Part shown: one piece after another, positions 5,108 through 6,204 of the stretch | Layout of the letters: every line of letters starts with the position of its first letter | Numbering within the stretch: the first letter of the stretch is position 1 | Origin: Neptunomonas sp. | GTDB taxonomy: Bacteria > Pseudomonadota > Gammaproteobacteria > Pseudomonadales > Balneatricaceae | Direction: 5' to 3' | DNA: 6,204 bases | Assembly: GCA_004195305.1 (NCBI GenBank) | Contig: SDWN01000430.1 | Location: forward strand, 1 to 6,204 | Program-made: the position numbers and the translations under genes | The notes under the pieces: generated by a model | What the model was told of the DNA's origin: nothing | Databases searched by the model: none | Seen by the model: the letters and a program-made list of their open reading frames with translations, nothing else

Positions 5108-6204
5108 TTGATGGCTCCTGTGATGAGGTTCTGGCACTGGCTTTCGGTTCGGTCAAAGCCCAGGGTGTCGAGTTCGGTGCGGGGATGCAGAAACCCCTCT
5201 TGCGGGGATTGCGACACCAGCGCCCGTGGATGCACCAGCGCGATCGGCTGGCGTAGCTGGCCGTTCCAGAGCCGGAAGCTGAGCTTGCGGCCTTTAAATC
5301 CAGCCAACTGGAACTGGTCGCTGAGCAGGTGCAGGCGCAATGGCTTGGCCGCTCTTTGATTGAGTGCGGAGACTGCTTCGCCGATGCTGCGGGCGGCGGC
5401 CCAACCGGCGTAGTCGACACTGTTCATCCAGCGTCCTGCTAGGCGTTGAAAACGATTCTGCAGTTGCGCGGCCCCCCACTGTTCGACCACCCGGTGCCAG
5501 GCGACTGGGGTTAGCCCCTGAGTGCCGACAACGGGCCGAGGTAGCCAGCTGTTGTAGAGCAGGAATTCACCAAAATCGCCCAGTTCGTCGGCAACCACCA
5601 GCACGTCATAGTCGGGCCCTTGGGTAAAGAGCGGCACTTCGCGCTGGGCGCTGCGGCGCAGATCGGTATTAAAACTCCAGGTTTTGGTCGCCAGGATGCG
5701 GCCACCGAAACGTTTGGCCGAGCGCTGCAGGGATGCGCTGTAGGCCAGATCATTGGGCCGCTGGCCCTGCACCACAAACCAATTTTTGAGTTTCTTGCTG
5801 AGCAGCCATTGCCCCAGCGCGTCGGTGAGCATGGCGCGGCTGGGCAGGGTGTGAAGGATGTTGCTCTGGCACTGTTGCGAGCGTAGCGCATTGTCCGCCG
5901 CGCCGATATTAAACAGCAGGATCTCATCGGTTGAGAACTGATTACTTAGCTGCAACAGTGCCTCGGCGGGGAGGTTGACGATTAGCAGCTGCACACCCTC
6001 ACGCTGCCATTGCCGCGCCTGAGCGAGTAACGGCTGCAGTTGATCGCTGCGCTGCTCCAGAAGCTGGTAGTCATGACCGAGGAAGCGGCCCCCCGCATTG
6101 TTGTCCTGCAGTCCCAATCGGGTCCCTTGCAAGCCGCTGTCTTCAGGCTCTGGGAGGACGTTGGAGAGCAGCGGGGGTCGGGGTTGAATCAGTTCCAGAT
6201 AGCC
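5104..6204 (-). CDS. Periplasmic substrate-binding-type protein of the PQQ-linked ABC cassette (N-terminus missing)
   Basis: The frame is open from the window edge to the stop at 5104, giving 366 visible residues; the start and signal peptide lie beyond 6204. The TTG at 6132 is an internal Leu codon, because coding continues upstream as GYLELIQPRPPLL. That opening and the later GTRLGLQDNNAGGRFLG segment (visible residues 27-43) are typical of the substrate-binding-like proteins of PQQ-alcohol dehydrogenase ABC cassettes, which share the two-lobed Leu/Ile/Val-binding-protein fold. Other landmarks are LLIVNLPAEALLQL, ILLFNIGAADNALR, NWFVVQG, YDVLVVADELGDFGE and VDYAGWAAARSIGEAVSAL, the last resembling the C-terminal helix of this fold. 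It probably binds an alcohol-derived ligand in the periplasm, though no ligand is proven. It is the first visible gene of the operon and overlaps the propeller ATG by ATGA. Genes further upstream cannot be seen. Confidence 0.85.
   Translation of the reverse strand, partial: GYLELIQPRPPLLSNVLPEPEDSGLQGTRLGLQDNNAGGRFLGHDYQLLEQRSDQLQPLLAQARQWQREGVQLLIVNLPAEALLQLSNQFSTDEILLFNIGAADNALRSQQCQSNILHTLPSRAMLTDALGQWLLSKKLKNWFVVQGQRPNDLAYSASLQRSAKRFGGRILATKTWSFNTDLRRSAQREVPLFTQGPDYDVLVVADELGDFGEFLLYNSWLPRPVVGTQGLTPVAWHRVVEQWGAAQLQNRFQRLAGRWMNSVDYAGWAAARSIGEAVSALNQRAAKPLRLHLLSDQFQLAGFKGRKLSFRLWNGQLRQPIALVHPRALVSQSPQEGFLHPRTELDTLGFDRTESQCQNLITGAIK
5115..5119 (-). promoter_or_regulatory. Ribosome binding site fixing the propeller start
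   Basis: On the - strand this is AGGAG, 7 bases before the ATG at 5107. It decides against the longer reading from 5137 and lies within the end of the upstream substrate-binding protein gene. Confidence 0.75.

Noticed and set aside
5104..6132. Reading the substrate-binding protein as complete from a TTG at 6132
   Set aside because: The frame continues to the window edge with family-like residues (GYLELIQP), and the shorter form would lack a signal peptide.

Overview
The window reads as part of a gammaproteobacterial chromosome. This is inferred from the gene families, strong AGGAG-type ribosome binding sites, tight operon packing and moderately high GC; the genus cannot be named. All recognisable genes are complete except the one at the right edge. 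There are no RNA genes, CRISPR arrays, insertion sequences or phage genes that I can see.

Left part (about 1-2426, all + strand): three genes that do not obviously form one operon. They are a small exported NrfJ-like protein (26-382), an exported or membrane-anchored metal-dependent amidohydrolase of the amidohydrolase-2 type (522-1595), and a class I SAM-dependent methyltransferase (start taken at 1758, end 2426). The gaps between them are about 140 and 160 bases. The second gap holds a perfect 7-bp inverted repeat that may be regulatory.

Right part (6204 down to 2428, all - strand): a tightly packed four-gene operon. In transcription order it encodes a periplasmic substrate-binding-type protein (N-terminus beyond the window), an exported seven-bladed YVTN-type beta-propeller protein, an ABC ATPase, and an ABC-2 type permease. 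The combination and order match the ABC cassette linked to PQQ-dependent alcohol dehydrogenases (the ped cluster of Pseudomonas putida is the named example). Each gene overlaps the next by exactly 4 bases (ATGA, ATGA, GTGA), so translation is probably coupled along the whole cassette. The cassette probably serves periplasmic oxidation of alcohols by a PQQ enzyme, perhaps by exporting toxic alcohol, aldehyde or acid products. Its substrate is not shown by this sequence, and the dehydrogenase, cytochrome c and PQQ genes would be expected beyond position 6204.

The methyltransferase and permease genes meet tail to tail with one base between their stop codons and no clear terminator. The most unusual feature is the ATPase C-terminus: about 50 residues encoded by two adjacent tandem repeat arrays (33-bp and 12-bp units, both in frame), ending just before the coupled permease start. 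I see no wholly new system; the cassette is a known but poorly understood type with a distinctive local elaboration.
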